Below, one piece after another: positions 1-7,703 of a DNA stretch of 64,000 nucleotides; the stretch's first letter is position 1, and the number at the start of each line of letters is the position of its first letter. The notes beneath the pieces are model-generated. The model searched no databases and was not told the DNA's origin. It saw nothing but the letters and a program-made list of their open reading frames with translations. The stretch comes from an uncultured Acetatifactor sp. (GTDB lineage: Bacteria; Bacillota; Clostridia; Lachnospirales; Lachnospiraceae). The DNA lies in the NCBI GenBank assembly GCA_910584375.1, contig CAJUAH010000006.1, forward strand, positions 1-64,000, read 5' to 3'. The position numbers and the translations under genes are program-made.

Positions 1-38
1 TGTTTCGGTTTAATGTTTAAAGAAAGGGTAAAACACAC

Positions 39-962
39 ATGCAAGATATTATGGGCGTAAACGACATAGCATTTCCCAATCTGGGCATATACCTGAAAAA
101 CGTCCCCCAGGGCTTTACCGTATTCGGATTCTACATCTCCCTGTACGGTGTGATCATCGCCATAGGCGTGATGGCCGGTATCTCCATAGTGGCCCATCTC
201 GCCAAAAAGAGCGGGCAGAATCCTGACGATTACTGGGACTTTGCGATCTACGGGGTGCTCTTCGGCCTGATCGGCGCCCGCATATACTATGTGGTGTTTG
301 AGTGGGACAGCTACAAGAATAACCTGCTGAAGATCTTTCATGTGCGAGGCGGGGGCATGGCAATCTACGGCGGCGTGATCGCGGCTTTTATCACCCTGTT
401 TGTATGGTGCCGGATCAAAAAAAAGGATCCCAGAGTGATAGGGGATACGGCCATGGCCGGGCTGCTGCTGGGACAGATCATAGGCCGCTGGGGCAACTTT
501 ACCAACCGTGAAGTATTCGGCGAGTACTCCGACGGGCTGCTGGCCATGCGGATCCCGCTGGAAGCGGTGCGCGACCGCACGGATATCACGGAGAACATCG
601 CGGCGCATATCACCGGGGATATCAACTATATCCAGGTACATCCCACCTTTTTTTACGAGAGCGCGCTGAACCTGCTGTTGCTGGCGGGGATCCTGCTGTA
701 TTACCGCCACAGGCGGTTTAAGGGGGAGATATGCCTGCTGTATCTGGGGGGATACGGCATCATCCGATTCTTTGTGGAGGGTATACGCACGGACAGGCTG
801 AAACTGGCGGGCACGGATATCGCCGTGTCCCAACTGCTGGGCATCGTACTCTTTCTGACGGCGGTGGCGGCGGATATCACAGTCAGGTTCCTTATAAGGC
901 GCAAAAAAAAGACTGGAATTTCCGGCAGCGGCAAAGCGGCGGCGGATATCGAAAAACCATAA
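39..962 (+). CDS. lgt: Prolipoprotein diacylglyceryl transferase
   Basis: This integral membrane enzyme transfers diacylglycerol from phosphatidylglycerol to the lipobox cysteine of prelipoproteins, the first step of lipoprotein maturation. The 307-residue protein has several hydrophobic segments and the Lgt signature around residues 149-160 (GRWGNFTNREVFGE), with the conserved arginine and asparagines. An early motif IYGVLFGLIGARIYYV with the expected GARxYY arginine is also present, as is the HPTFFYES motif near residue 200. A purine-rich ribosome site (AAAGAAAGGG) lies upstream of the ATG. The C-terminus carries a short basic cytoplasmic tail. A clear intrinsic terminator follows, so the gene is separate from the division cluster downstream. 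Substrates in this window would include the lipoproteins at 16.4 kb and 44.9 kb. Identification is firm. Confidence 0.97.
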   Translation: MQDIMGVNDIAFPNLGIYLKNVPQGFTVFGFYISLYGVIIAIGVMAGISIVAHLAKKSGQNPDDYWDFAIYGVLFGLIGARIYYVVFEWDSYKNNLLKIFHVRGGGMAIYGGVIAAFITLFVWCRIKKKDPRVIGDTAMAGLLLGQIIGRWGNFTNREVFGEYSDGLLAMRIPLEAVRDRTDITENIAAHITGDINYIQVHPTFFYESALNLLLLAGILLYYRHRRFKGEICLLYLGGYGIIRFFVEGIRTDRLKLAGTDIAVSQLLGIVLFLTAVAADITVRFLIRRKKKTGISGSGKAAADIEKP

Positions 963-999
963 TTTGTGTCCCAAAAAATTGAATATACAAGATGTAGTG

Positions 1000-1035
1000 A
1001 AAAGCGTTTTTCCTTGAAAGAAAGGCGCTTTTTTT
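1000..1035 (+). terminator. Intrinsic terminator after lgt
   Basis: AAAAGCG (1000-1006) pairs with CGCTTTT (1026-1032), with additional inner pairing TTTC/GAAA, and the stem runs into seven T residues. It separates lgt from the mraZ transcription unit. Confidence 0.85.
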
Positions 1036-1080
1036 GTTTCATAAATCTTAAGAAAATATGAAAAAAAGATATGATTTAGC

Positions 1081-1109
1081 TTGCATAATCACCTGTTTTA
1101 GTATAGAAT
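1081..1109 (+). promoter_or_regulatory. Probable sigma-A promoter of the dcw cluster
   Basis: TTGCAT (1081-1086) and TAGAAT (1104-1109) are separated by 17 bp. The start point would fall near 1116, directly at the upstream edge of the MraZ-type repeats. The -35 is a weak match, the -10 has one mismatch. Confidence 0.6.
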
Positions 1110-1118
1110 TAGATCAAA

Positions 1119-1158
1119 AGTGGTGAAAAGTGGTGGTAAGTGGTTGGAAGTGGGAGAA
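1119..1158 (+). promoter_or_regulatory. MraZ operator: four direct repeats
   Basis: Four copies of AAGTGG occur with a strict 10-bp period (starts 1119, 1129, 1139, 1149), i.e. one face of the helix, just downstream of the predicted promoter start and about 75 bp before mraZ. MraZ proteins are known to bind such short G-rich direct repeats (AAAGTG-type in mollicutes, TGGG-type in E. coli) and regulate their own dcw operon, so autoregulation is the likely role here. Confidence 0.8.
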
Positions 1159-1232
1159 ACAAGACCCGAACCCCCCGTTTCGTGGCAGATCACTTTTTAG
1201 CCGGTTCTCCGGCGAAAAGGCGGTGATTGCAG

Positions 1233-1664
1233 ATGTTTATGAGCGAATACAATCATACGGTAGATACAAAAGGCAGATTGATCGTTCCCTCCAAATTCAG
1301 AGAACAGCTGGGAGATGAATTTGTAGTGACAAAGGGTATGGATGGCTGCTTATTTGTATATGCCAATGAGGACTGGACCGCTTTTGAACAGAAACTGACT
1401 TCGCTGCCGCTCATCAACAAAGAGGCAAGAAAATTTGCCAGATTCTTCCTGGCCGGCGCGGCCCAGGTGGAAGTGGATAAACAGGGAAGGATACTGCTGC
1501 CCGCCAATCTGCGGGAGTTTGCCGGCCTGGACAAGGATGTGGTGCTGGTGGGCGTGGGCAGCCGGATCGAGATATGGAGCCGGGAGAACTGGGAGAACAT
1601 GGACGCCGACAGCGATATGGACGATATCGCGGCCACCATGGAGAGCCTGGGATTGACAATATAA
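1233..1664 (+). CDS. mraZ: Transcriptional regulator MraZ
   Basis: MraZ is a ring-forming DNA-binding protein with two SpoVT/AbrB-like halves that regulates the division and cell-wall cluster. Both halves are visible: DTKGRLIVPSKFR near residue 10 and DKQGRILLPANLRE near residue 79. The 143-residue length is standard. The ATG at 1233 (MFMSEYNHT) matches the usual family start and has an AAGGCGGTG ribosome site; an in-frame TTG six bases upstream is less likely. The gene is the first of the cluster and lies just behind its own candidate operator at 1119-1158. Four bases plus a short gap separate it from rsmH. Confidence 0.96.
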   Translation: MFMSEYNHTVDTKGRLIVPSKFREQLGDEFVVTKGMDGCLFVYANEDWTAFEQKLTSLPLINKEARKFARFFLAGAAQVEVDKQGRILLPANLREFAGLDKDVVLVGVGSRIEIWSRENWENMDADSDMDDIAATMESLGLTI

Positions 1665-1685
1665 CCGATGAGGGCCGGGACAGAT

Positions 1686-2615
1686 ATGGAATTTAATCAT
1701 TATTCCGTCATGCTGCGTGAGACGGTGGAGTATCTGAATATTAGACCTGACGGAATCTATCTGGACGGCACGCTGGGCGGAGGAGGACATGCCCGGGAGA
1801 TCTGCGGCAGACTTAAGGACGGTCATCTCTACGGGATCGATCAGGACGACGCGGCCATTGCGGCAGCAGGGCAGCGTCTGGCGGATTTCTCGGAAAAAGT
1901 GACGCTGATACGGAGCAATTACCGCAATGCCAGGGCGGCGCTGAGGGACCAGGGGGTGGAGCAGGTGCATGGGATCGTGTTGGACCTGGGGGTCTCCTCC
2001 TACCAGTTGGATACGCAGGAAAGAGGATTTTCCTACCGTTTTGACAGTCCTCTTGATATGAGGATGGACAGGCGTCAGAGCCTGACGGCCAGGGACATCG
2101 TGAACGGTTACAGCGAGACGGAGTTGTTTCATATCATACGGGATTACGGAGAAGACAGTTTTGCCAAAAATATTGCGAAACACATAGTGAGCGCCAGAGA
2201 GCGGGAACCCATAGAGACCACCGGGCAGCTAAACGAGATTATTCGGGCGGCGATCCCCGCCAAAATGCGTCAGAACGGGCATCCCTCCAAGAGAACATTT
2301 CAGGCGATCCGCATAGAGTGCAATCAGGAGCTGGAGGTACTCAGGGAGGCCCTGGAGGATCTGATCGCCCTGCTGGCCCCCGGGGGACGGCTGTGCATCA
2401 TCACTTTCCATTCCCTGGAGGATCGGATCGTAAAGACCGCTTTTAAAAAAGCGGAAAATCCCTGTACCTGTCCGCCGGAATTTCCGGTGTGTGTCTGCGG
2501 TAAGCAGTCTCTGGGCAGCGTCGTGACGAGAAAACCGGTGCTGCCGGGCCGGGAAGAGCTGGAGGAAAACAGCCGTTCAAAAAGTGCGAAACTGCGGGTG
2601 TTTGAGAAGAAATAA
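1686..2615 (+). CDS. rsmH: 16S rRNA (cytosine(1402)-N(4))-methyltransferase
   Basis: RsmH (MraW) uses S-adenosylmethionine to N4-methylate C1402 of 16S rRNA in the decoding centre. The protein of 309 residues starts MEFNHYSVMLRETVEYL, and carries the SAM-binding loop DGTLGGGGHA at about residue 33, the DLGVSSYQLD motif and the C-terminal IITFHSLEDRIVK motif, all diagnostic for the family. The ATG at 1686 fits the family start and follows GAGGGCCGGGA; an in-frame ATG at 1668 would add six residues. It sits directly after mraZ, the canonical order. Firm call. Confidence 0.97.
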   Translation: MEFNHYSVMLRETVEYLNIRPDGIYLDGTLGGGGHAREICGRLKDGHLYGIDQDDAAIAAAGQRLADFSEKVTLIRSNYRNARAALRDQGVEQVHGIVLDLGVSSYQLDTQERGFSYRFDSPLDMRMDRRQSLTARDIVNGYSETELFHIIRDYGEDSFAKNIAKHIVSAREREPIETTGQLNEIIRAAIPAKMRQNGHPSKRTFQAIRIECNQELEVLREALEDLIALLAPGGRLCIITFHSLEDRIVKTAFKKAENPCTCPPEFPVCVCGKQSLGSVVTRKPVLPGREELEENSRSKSAKLRVFEKK

Positions 2616-2637
2616 TCGAAAGGATCTATATTGCGTT

Positions 2638-3180
2638 ATGGCACGGACAACCTATGGAAACAGACCTACAAGTTCATATAGAAACGCAGACGCCCGCCAG
2701 AATATGGGATACGGTCCCCGGCCCCAGAGCCAGCCGTCCAGGCGACGGACAGGCAGTTATGTGTATGGAAACGCGGCGCCCAAACTGGATGTACAACAGG
2801 AGATGGAGCAGCAGCCCCGCAGGGCGCTGAGCAACACCACGAGAAAGAACCGGGACAAGGCCAGACATATGAATCTGGGATATGTGGCGTTTCTGGTGCT
2901 GGCTATGTGCGTGGCCGGCTATGTATTGATCAACTACCTGCAGTTACAGGCCGCTATCACCAATGTGACCGAGAATATCGCCAGCCAGCAGAGGGAGCTG
3001 AACAATCTGAAAGTGGCCAACGACGAGGAACTCTGCCGTATCACCAGCGGCGTGGACATGGAGGAAGTCAAGCGGGTGGCCATCGGCGAACTGGGCATGG
3101 TCTATCCCCAGGAGGGGCAGATCATCACTTACTCCAGCGAAGGACGGGACTATGTACGTAAAGTAAGCGACGGCAATTAA
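2638..3180 (+). CDS. ftsL: FtsL/DivIC-like division protein
   Basis: This 180-residue bitopic membrane protein has a long, basic, Arg/Gln-rich cytoplasmic N-terminus (about 85 residues), one transmembrane segment (LGYVAFLVLAMCVAGYVLI) and an extracytoplasmic heptad-like coiled coil rich in Gln, Asn and Leu. This layout and the position between rsmH and the PBP gene identify it as the FtsL-type subunit that bridges FtsQ/DivIC with FtsW-FtsI at the septum. Sequence conservation in the family is low, so the name rests on topology and context. The start at 2638 is the first ATG after rsmH; an AAAGGA lies 13 nt upstream, a rather long spacing. The cytoplasmic extension is longer than in Bacillus FtsL. 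Confidence 0.75.
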   Translation: MARTTYGNRPTSSYRNADARQNMGYGPRPQSQPSRRRTGSYVYGNAAPKLDVQQEMEQQPRRALSNTTRKNRDKARHMNLGYVAFLVLAMCVAGYVLINYLQLQAAITNVTENIASQQRELNNLKVANDEELCRITSGVDMEEVKRVAIGELGMVYPQEGQIITYSSEGRDYVRKVSDGN

Positions 3181-3191
3181 GTGAGGTAGAT

Positions 3192-5447
3192 ATGTCAGAG
3201 AGAGAGCAGGACAGATCCGGGAGAACCCGGGAGAGACGGGAGAGGACGGCAAGCCCCCAAAGGGCGTCTGTCCGTGACGGGCGCAAAGAGGATAAAAGAT
3301 TTGGCAGCAGGATGCAGAAAAAGCTGGTGGTACTGTATGTTATGGTACTGCTGGCTTTTGCCGGATTGAGCATCCGCATGATCGCCATCGCCCGGGACAA
3401 TGAAGACGAATACACGAGGCGGATTCTCTCTCAGCAGCGCTACGACAGCACCACCATTCCGTTCCGCCGGGGAGACATTGTGGATGCCAAGGGCACCCAG
3501 CTTGCGGTCAGCCAGAATGTCTACAATGTGATCCTGGATATCAAGGTGATCCGGGATAAGGAGAAACTGGACAATAAGGAGTATATGGAACCCACGCTGC
3601 GGGCGCTGGAGCAGCATTTTGACCTGGACATGGCCACCGTACGCGCCTATGTGGCCTCCCATGAGAAATCGGCCTACTATGTGCTGGCCAGGCGGCTGCC
3701 CTATGACCAGATCAGCGCTTTTCAGGCGGATATGGACGCGCAGGGCAGTATGATCCGGGGCGTATGGTTTGAGAAGGAGTACAAACGCTATTATCCCATG
3801 GGCACTCTGGCCTGTGATGTGATTGGTTTTACCAGTTCGGACAATGTGGGCGCTTATGGGCTGGAGGCTTATTACAATGAGGAACTCAACGGTACCACAG
3901 GCAGGGAGTTCGGATATCTGAACGATGATTCCGCGCTGGAGAGAACCGTGAAACCGGCGGAGGACGGTTATACGATCCATTCCACGATCGACGCCAATAT
4001 TCAGGCAATCGTGGAAAAGTATCTGAAACAGTTCAATGACGAACATAAAGACGCGGCGCGGATCGGCAACGGGGCGGAGAATGTGGGCTGTATCCTTATG
4101 AGGGTCAATTCGGGAGAGATTCTGGCCATGGCCAGCTATCCGTTTTATGATCTCAATGATACCCGGAACACAGACGCTCTGATCGGCAACGTGATGGTGG
4201 ATGAACAGGGGAACAAGACCAAGCAGTATATCACCCCGGAGAGCATCGCGGCGATGAACGACGCGCAGCTGTACATGAATCTGAATTATCTGTGGAAAAA
4301 TTTCTGTATCAGCGATACTTATGAACCGGGTTCGACCGCTAAACCGTTTACCACGGCCATCGGGCTGGAGACCGGGGTTATCACCGGCAATGAGGTCTAT
4401 CAGTGCGACGGATTTCTGGAGAGCGGCGGCTATACGATCAGGTGCCACAATAAATGGGGCGATCAGGCTGTAAACGTGGAAGACGCCATCGCCTGGTCCT
4501 GCAACGTGGCGATGATGAAGGAGGCGCAGACCATAGGGATAGAGCGCTTTGCCGAGTTTCAGCGGGTATTCAATTTCGGACTGCGAACCAATATCGATCT
4601 GGAGGGGGAGACACGTACCGCCTCCCTGATTCTGGACGCGGATCATATGACCCAGACGGATCTGTACACCTATTCTTTTGGACAGGGCTTTAATGTGACG
4701 ATGATCGAGATGATTACCGGGTTTTGCTCCCTGATAAACGGCGGCTATTATTATGAACCCCATATGGTGGACAGGATTACCAACGCCAGCGGCGCCACGG
4801 TGGCAAACATTGAGCCGAGAGTCCTGCGCCAGACCATATCCGAATCCACTTCGGAGCGGATTCGTCAGTACTGCGAGGCGGTAGTCATGCGACAGAATGA
4901 CACCAGGATCACGGGGCGCACGGCCCGTCCGGCAGGTTATGCCATCGGCGGCAAGACCGGGACGGCCCAGACTTTTGACCGTGAGACGGGCCAGCGTTCC
5001 AAGACGGAGCATGTGGTATCTTTTATCGGCTACGCCCCGGCGGACGATCCTCAGATCGCGATCTATGTGGTGGTGGACCGGGCCAACGCGGCGGAGCAGG
5101 ACGACGCCAAGTTTGCCACGGGCATCGTGCGGAACGTACTGACGGAGGTGCTGCCCTATCTGGATATTTATATGACGGAGGAACTGTCTGAGGCCGAGGT
5201 CAGGGAGCTGGAGGAGCGGCAGCTGGCGATCACAAACCAATACACCCAGACTCCGGAGGAGGAGGATCTGGACAATATGCAGCCCCAGGAGCCTTCGCCG
5301 ACCCAGACACCCGTTTCTGCACGGCCCGCGTGGATGGATCTTCCCACGGATCCTGCCACGGGACATCGGTTGGATCCGGCTACGGGGGAACATTATGATC
5401 CCAACACCGGGGATCCCATAGGCGGCAGCTGGCAGCCTCTGGAGTAA
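3192..5447 (+). CDS. Class B penicillin-binding protein (FtsI/SpoVD type), first of two
   Basis: A monofunctional DD-transpeptidase that cross-links septal peptidoglycan together with FtsW. The 751-residue protein has a charged cytoplasmic tail, one membrane anchor near residues 45-65, a PBP dimerisation region, and a transpeptidase domain with all three catalytic motifs: STAK with nucleophile Ser381, SCN (436-438) and KTG (588-590). There are no PASTA repeats; instead the last 90 residues form a Pro/Glu-rich tail ending in repeats of the form DPATG-x-x-xDPATG. It starts 12 bases after ftsL. Whether it serves vegetative division or the spore septum/cortex (SpoVD) cannot be decided from sequence, because a second class B PBP follows immediately. 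Confidence 0.92.
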   Translation: MSEREQDRSGRTRERRERTASPQRASVRDGRKEDKRFGSRMQKKLVVLYVMVLLAFAGLSIRMIAIARDNEDEYTRRILSQQRYDSTTIPFRRGDIVDAKGTQLAVSQNVYNVILDIKVIRDKEKLDNKEYMEPTLRALEQHFDLDMATVRAYVASHEKSAYYVLARRLPYDQISAFQADMDAQGSMIRGVWFEKEYKRYYPMGTLACDVIGFTSSDNVGAYGLEAYYNEELNGTTGREFGYLNDDSALERTVKPAEDGYTIHSTIDANIQAIVEKYLKQFNDEHKDAARIGNGAENVGCILMRVNSGEILAMASYPFYDLNDTRNTDALIGNVMVDEQGNKTKQYITPESIAAMNDAQLYMNLNYLWKNFCISDTYEPGSTAKPFTTAIGLETGVITGNEVYQCDGFLESGGYTIRCHNKWGDQAVNVEDAIAWSCNVAMMKEAQTIGIERFAEFQRVFNFGLRTNIDLEGETRTASLILDADHMTQTDLYTYSFGQGFNVTMIEMITGFCSLINGGYYYEPHMVDRITNASGATVANIEPRVLRQTISESTSERIRQYCEAVVMRQNDTRITGRTARPAGYAIGGKTGTAQTFDRETGQRSKTEHVVSFIGYAPADDPQIAIYVVVDRANAAEQDDAKFATGIVRNVLTEVLPYLDIYMTEELSEAEVRELEERQLAITNQYTQTPEEEDLDNMQPQEPSPTQTPVSARPAWMDLPTDPATGHRLDPATGEHYDPNTGDPIGGSWQPLE

Positions 5448-5516
5448 AAAGGGGCAGCACGAATAACCTCATAGCGGTTGGAATACAGTATAGTAACGGT
5501 CACTATGAGGTTTTGT

Positions 5517-7247
5517 ATGCCGGCGATACATAATAAAATAGCACATCGCAAGAAGATCCTGACTGTCTTTCTGGGCTGCGCGCTGGTACTGGTGGCGCTG
5601 TTTGGCCGTCTGATTTATTTGATGGTATGGGAGGCGGATTATTACGCGGAGAAAGCCACCCAGCTCCACGAGCGGGAGCGCAGCATCAAGGCGGCCAGAG
5701 GACGCATTCTGGACTGTAACGGGGAGATACTGGCGGATAATCGGACAGTGTGTACCATCTCCGTGATTCACAATCAGATCGAGGACCCGGAGGCCGTCAT
5801 TGCCATGCTCTGCAGGGAACTGGAGCTGTCGGAGGAGTATGTGCGGGGACGCGTGGAGAAGTACAGCTCCATGGAGCGCATCAAGAGCAATGTGGATAAG
5901 GCAGTGGGAGACCGGATCCGGGAGTATGAGATTCCGGGAGTCAAGGTGGATGAGGATTACAAAAGGTATTATCCCTACGGGGAACTGGCCAGCAAGGTGC
6001 TGGGTTTTACCGGGGGCGACAACCAGGGTATCATCGGCCTGGAGGTGATCTATGAGGAATACCTTCAGGGAAAACCGGGAATGATCCTGACGGTGACGGA
6101 CGCAAAGGGGATCGAGGTGGAGGCGGCGGGAGAGCGGCGCGTGGAGCCGGTCAGCGGCAACGATCTGTATATCAGTCTGGACCGCAATATTCAGACCTAC
6201 GCCACCCAGTTGGCCTATCAGGCCATGGAGACCAAGCAGGCCCAGAGCGTATCCATATTGGTCATGAACCCGCAGAACGGCGAGATATACGCCATGGTGA
6301 ACGTGCCGGAGTTTGACTTAAATGACCCTTTCGCGCTGCCGGAGGGGATGGGGGATAATCTGTCCGCCCAGGAGAAACAGGATATGCTCAACCGGATCTG
6401 GCGCAACGGCTGCATCAACGATACATATGAACCGGGTTCTACGTTTAAGATCATCACCGCGGCCGCCGGACTGGAGCAGGGAGTCATCACTCCCCAGAGT
6501 CAGTTTTCCTGTCCGGGATTTATCATGGTGGAGGACCGCCGCATCAGGTGTCATAAAGTGGGGGGACATGGAGGGCAGGATTTTGTACACTGTATGATGA
6601 ACAGCTGCAATCCGGCGCTGATCTCGGTGGGGCTGCTGCTGGGAGTGGACACCTATTACGACTATTTTACCCGTTTTGGGCTGCTGACCAAGACCGGCGT
6701 GGATCTGCCGGGGGAGGCGGGCACCATCATGCACAACAGGGAGAATATGGGGTTGGTGGAGTTGGCCACGGTGTCCTTTGGGCAGTCCTTTCAGATCACA
6801 CCCATACAGTTGGTTACTACCGCCTCTTCGATCATTAACGGCGGGAGGCGGATCACGCCGCATTTCGGAGTGAAGGTGGTGAACGCCCAGGGGGAGCTGG
6901 TGGAGCGTTTCAGCTATCCGGTGACGGAGAATATCGTGTCTTCCGAGACTTCCGCTACCATGCGGGAGATTCTGGAGATGGTGGTCAAGGAGGGATCGGG
7001 GAAAAACGGAAAGGTGGAGGGCTACCGGGTGGGCGGCAAGACGGCCACCAGCCAGACTTTGCCTCGGGGCAGCGGGAAATACATATCTTCTTTTATCGGG
7101 TTTGCTCCGGCGGATGATCCGCAGGTGATCGCTGTGGCGATTGTGAATACGCCGCAGGGGGTGTATTACGGGGGGCAGGTGGCGGCGCCGATTGTGCGGC
7201 AGTTGTTTGAGAATATATTGCCTTATTTGGGGATCGAGCAGGAGTAA
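5517..7247 (+). CDS. Class B penicillin-binding protein, second copy, with KTA in place of KTG
   Basis: This 576-residue transpeptidase parallels its upstream neighbour: short cytoplasmic part, membrane anchor (ILTVFLGCALVLVALFG), PBP dimerisation domain and catalytic domain with STFK (Ser308) and SCN (363-365). The third motif, normally KTG, reads KTA at 508-510 (GGKTATSQT), which changes the residue lining the active-site strand beta-3. The start at 5517 is chosen because TGAGG stands 6 bases upstream; ATG 5505 is in frame but has no ribosome site. Tandem class B PBPs in a sporulator suggest one vegetative FtsI and one SpoVD-like enzyme; which is which is unresolved. Confidence 0.9.
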   Translation: MPAIHNKIAHRKKILTVFLGCALVLVALFGRLIYLMVWEADYYAEKATQLHERERSIKAARGRILDCNGEILADNRTVCTISVIHNQIEDPEAVIAMLCRELELSEEYVRGRVEKYSSMERIKSNVDKAVGDRIREYEIPGVKVDEDYKRYYPYGELASKVLGFTGGDNQGIIGLEVIYEEYLQGKPGMILTVTDAKGIEVEAAGERRVEPVSGNDLYISLDRNIQTYATQLAYQAMETKQAQSVSILVMNPQNGEIYAMVNVPEFDLNDPFALPEGMGDNLSAQEKQDMLNRIWRNGCINDTYEPGSTFKIITAAAGLEQGVITPQSQFSCPGFIMVEDRRIRCHKVGGHGGQDFVHCMMNSCNPALISVGLLLGVDTYYDYFTRFGLLTKTGVDLPGEAGTIMHNRENMGLVELATVSFGQSFQITPIQLVTTASSIINGGRRITPHFGVKVVNAQGELVERFSYPVTENIVSSETSATMREILEMVVKEGSGKNGKVEGYRVGGKTATSQTLPRGSGKYISSFIGFAPADDPQVIAVAIVNTPQGVYYGGQVAAPIVRQLFENILPYLGIEQE

Positions 7248-7277
7248 ATGCATGGGCATGATAGATGCAAGGGCACG

Positions 7278-7412
7278 CTCCGGGCGGGTAATCATTCCTG
7301 ACTGGACGCGCTCTCGCTCGATTGGGTATGTAGCGGACGCTAGGCTCGAAAATACCTCGCCAAGCGCCGACATACCCAGACGGTCCTGTCAGGAACGATT
7401 ACCCACCCGGAG
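7278..7412. repeat. Large imperfect palindrome
   Basis: The 30-bp arms at 7278-7307 and 7383-7412 are reverse complements with three mismatches. Inside them a second pair, GGGTATGT (7324-7331) and ACATACCC (7370-7377), continues the pairing. The whole 135-bp element can fold into a long interrupted hairpin. No T-run follows, so it is not a plain terminator. It may be a small non-coding mobile element (MITE- or REP-like) or a structured RNA. Confidence 0.75.
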
Positions 7413-7484
7413 CTGTCTGGCAGCAAGTCGTTCAGTGCCAGTGTTGCTGGTTACGATAGGTGGAAGAATAATTGAAAAGTGCAG

Positions 7485-7548
7485 GTAAGAAAAAGTGCGA
7501 ATGAGAAAATGCGCGGGTAAGAAAAGTGTAAATGAGAAAATGCGCGGG
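7485..7548 (+). repeat. Tandem duplicate of a 31-32-bp purine-rich unit
   Basis: Two copies (7485-7516 and 7517-7548) share GTAAGAAAA-GTG and AATGAGAAAATGCGCGG with few differences. The purine-rich, AGTG/GAGAATG-like texture continues in decayed form to about 7615. It is non-coding. Confidence 0.65.
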
Positions 7549-7703
7549 TGGGAGAATAGGTATGTGTGAGAACGGGCAAATGAGAGAATGAGTGAGTGGG
7601 TGAATGGGGAAGGGGAGTCCTTGCATTATGGGGGGATTGGGATTATAATGGATGGGATTGATTGGGATATGCGGTTGGGGGACTCTTTTTAGGAGGATTG
7701 GAG

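Larger units (their letters stand above)
7248..7703 (+). other. 456-bp gap without a gene, at the usual place of mraY
   Basis: Between the second PBP gene and murD there is no credible gene. The left half holds a long palindrome (7278-7412) and the right half a purine-rich sequence with a duplicated 31-32-bp unit. In many Firmicutes clusters mraY occupies this slot, and it is absent here. A GGAGG ribosome site at 7692-7696 marks the end of the gap. Confidence 0.8.

Noticed and set aside
3195..5393. 732-codon open frame opposite the first PBP gene
   Set aside because: Long mirror frames arise from the G/C-rich third positions of the real gene; the product is Arg/His-rich and has no domain.
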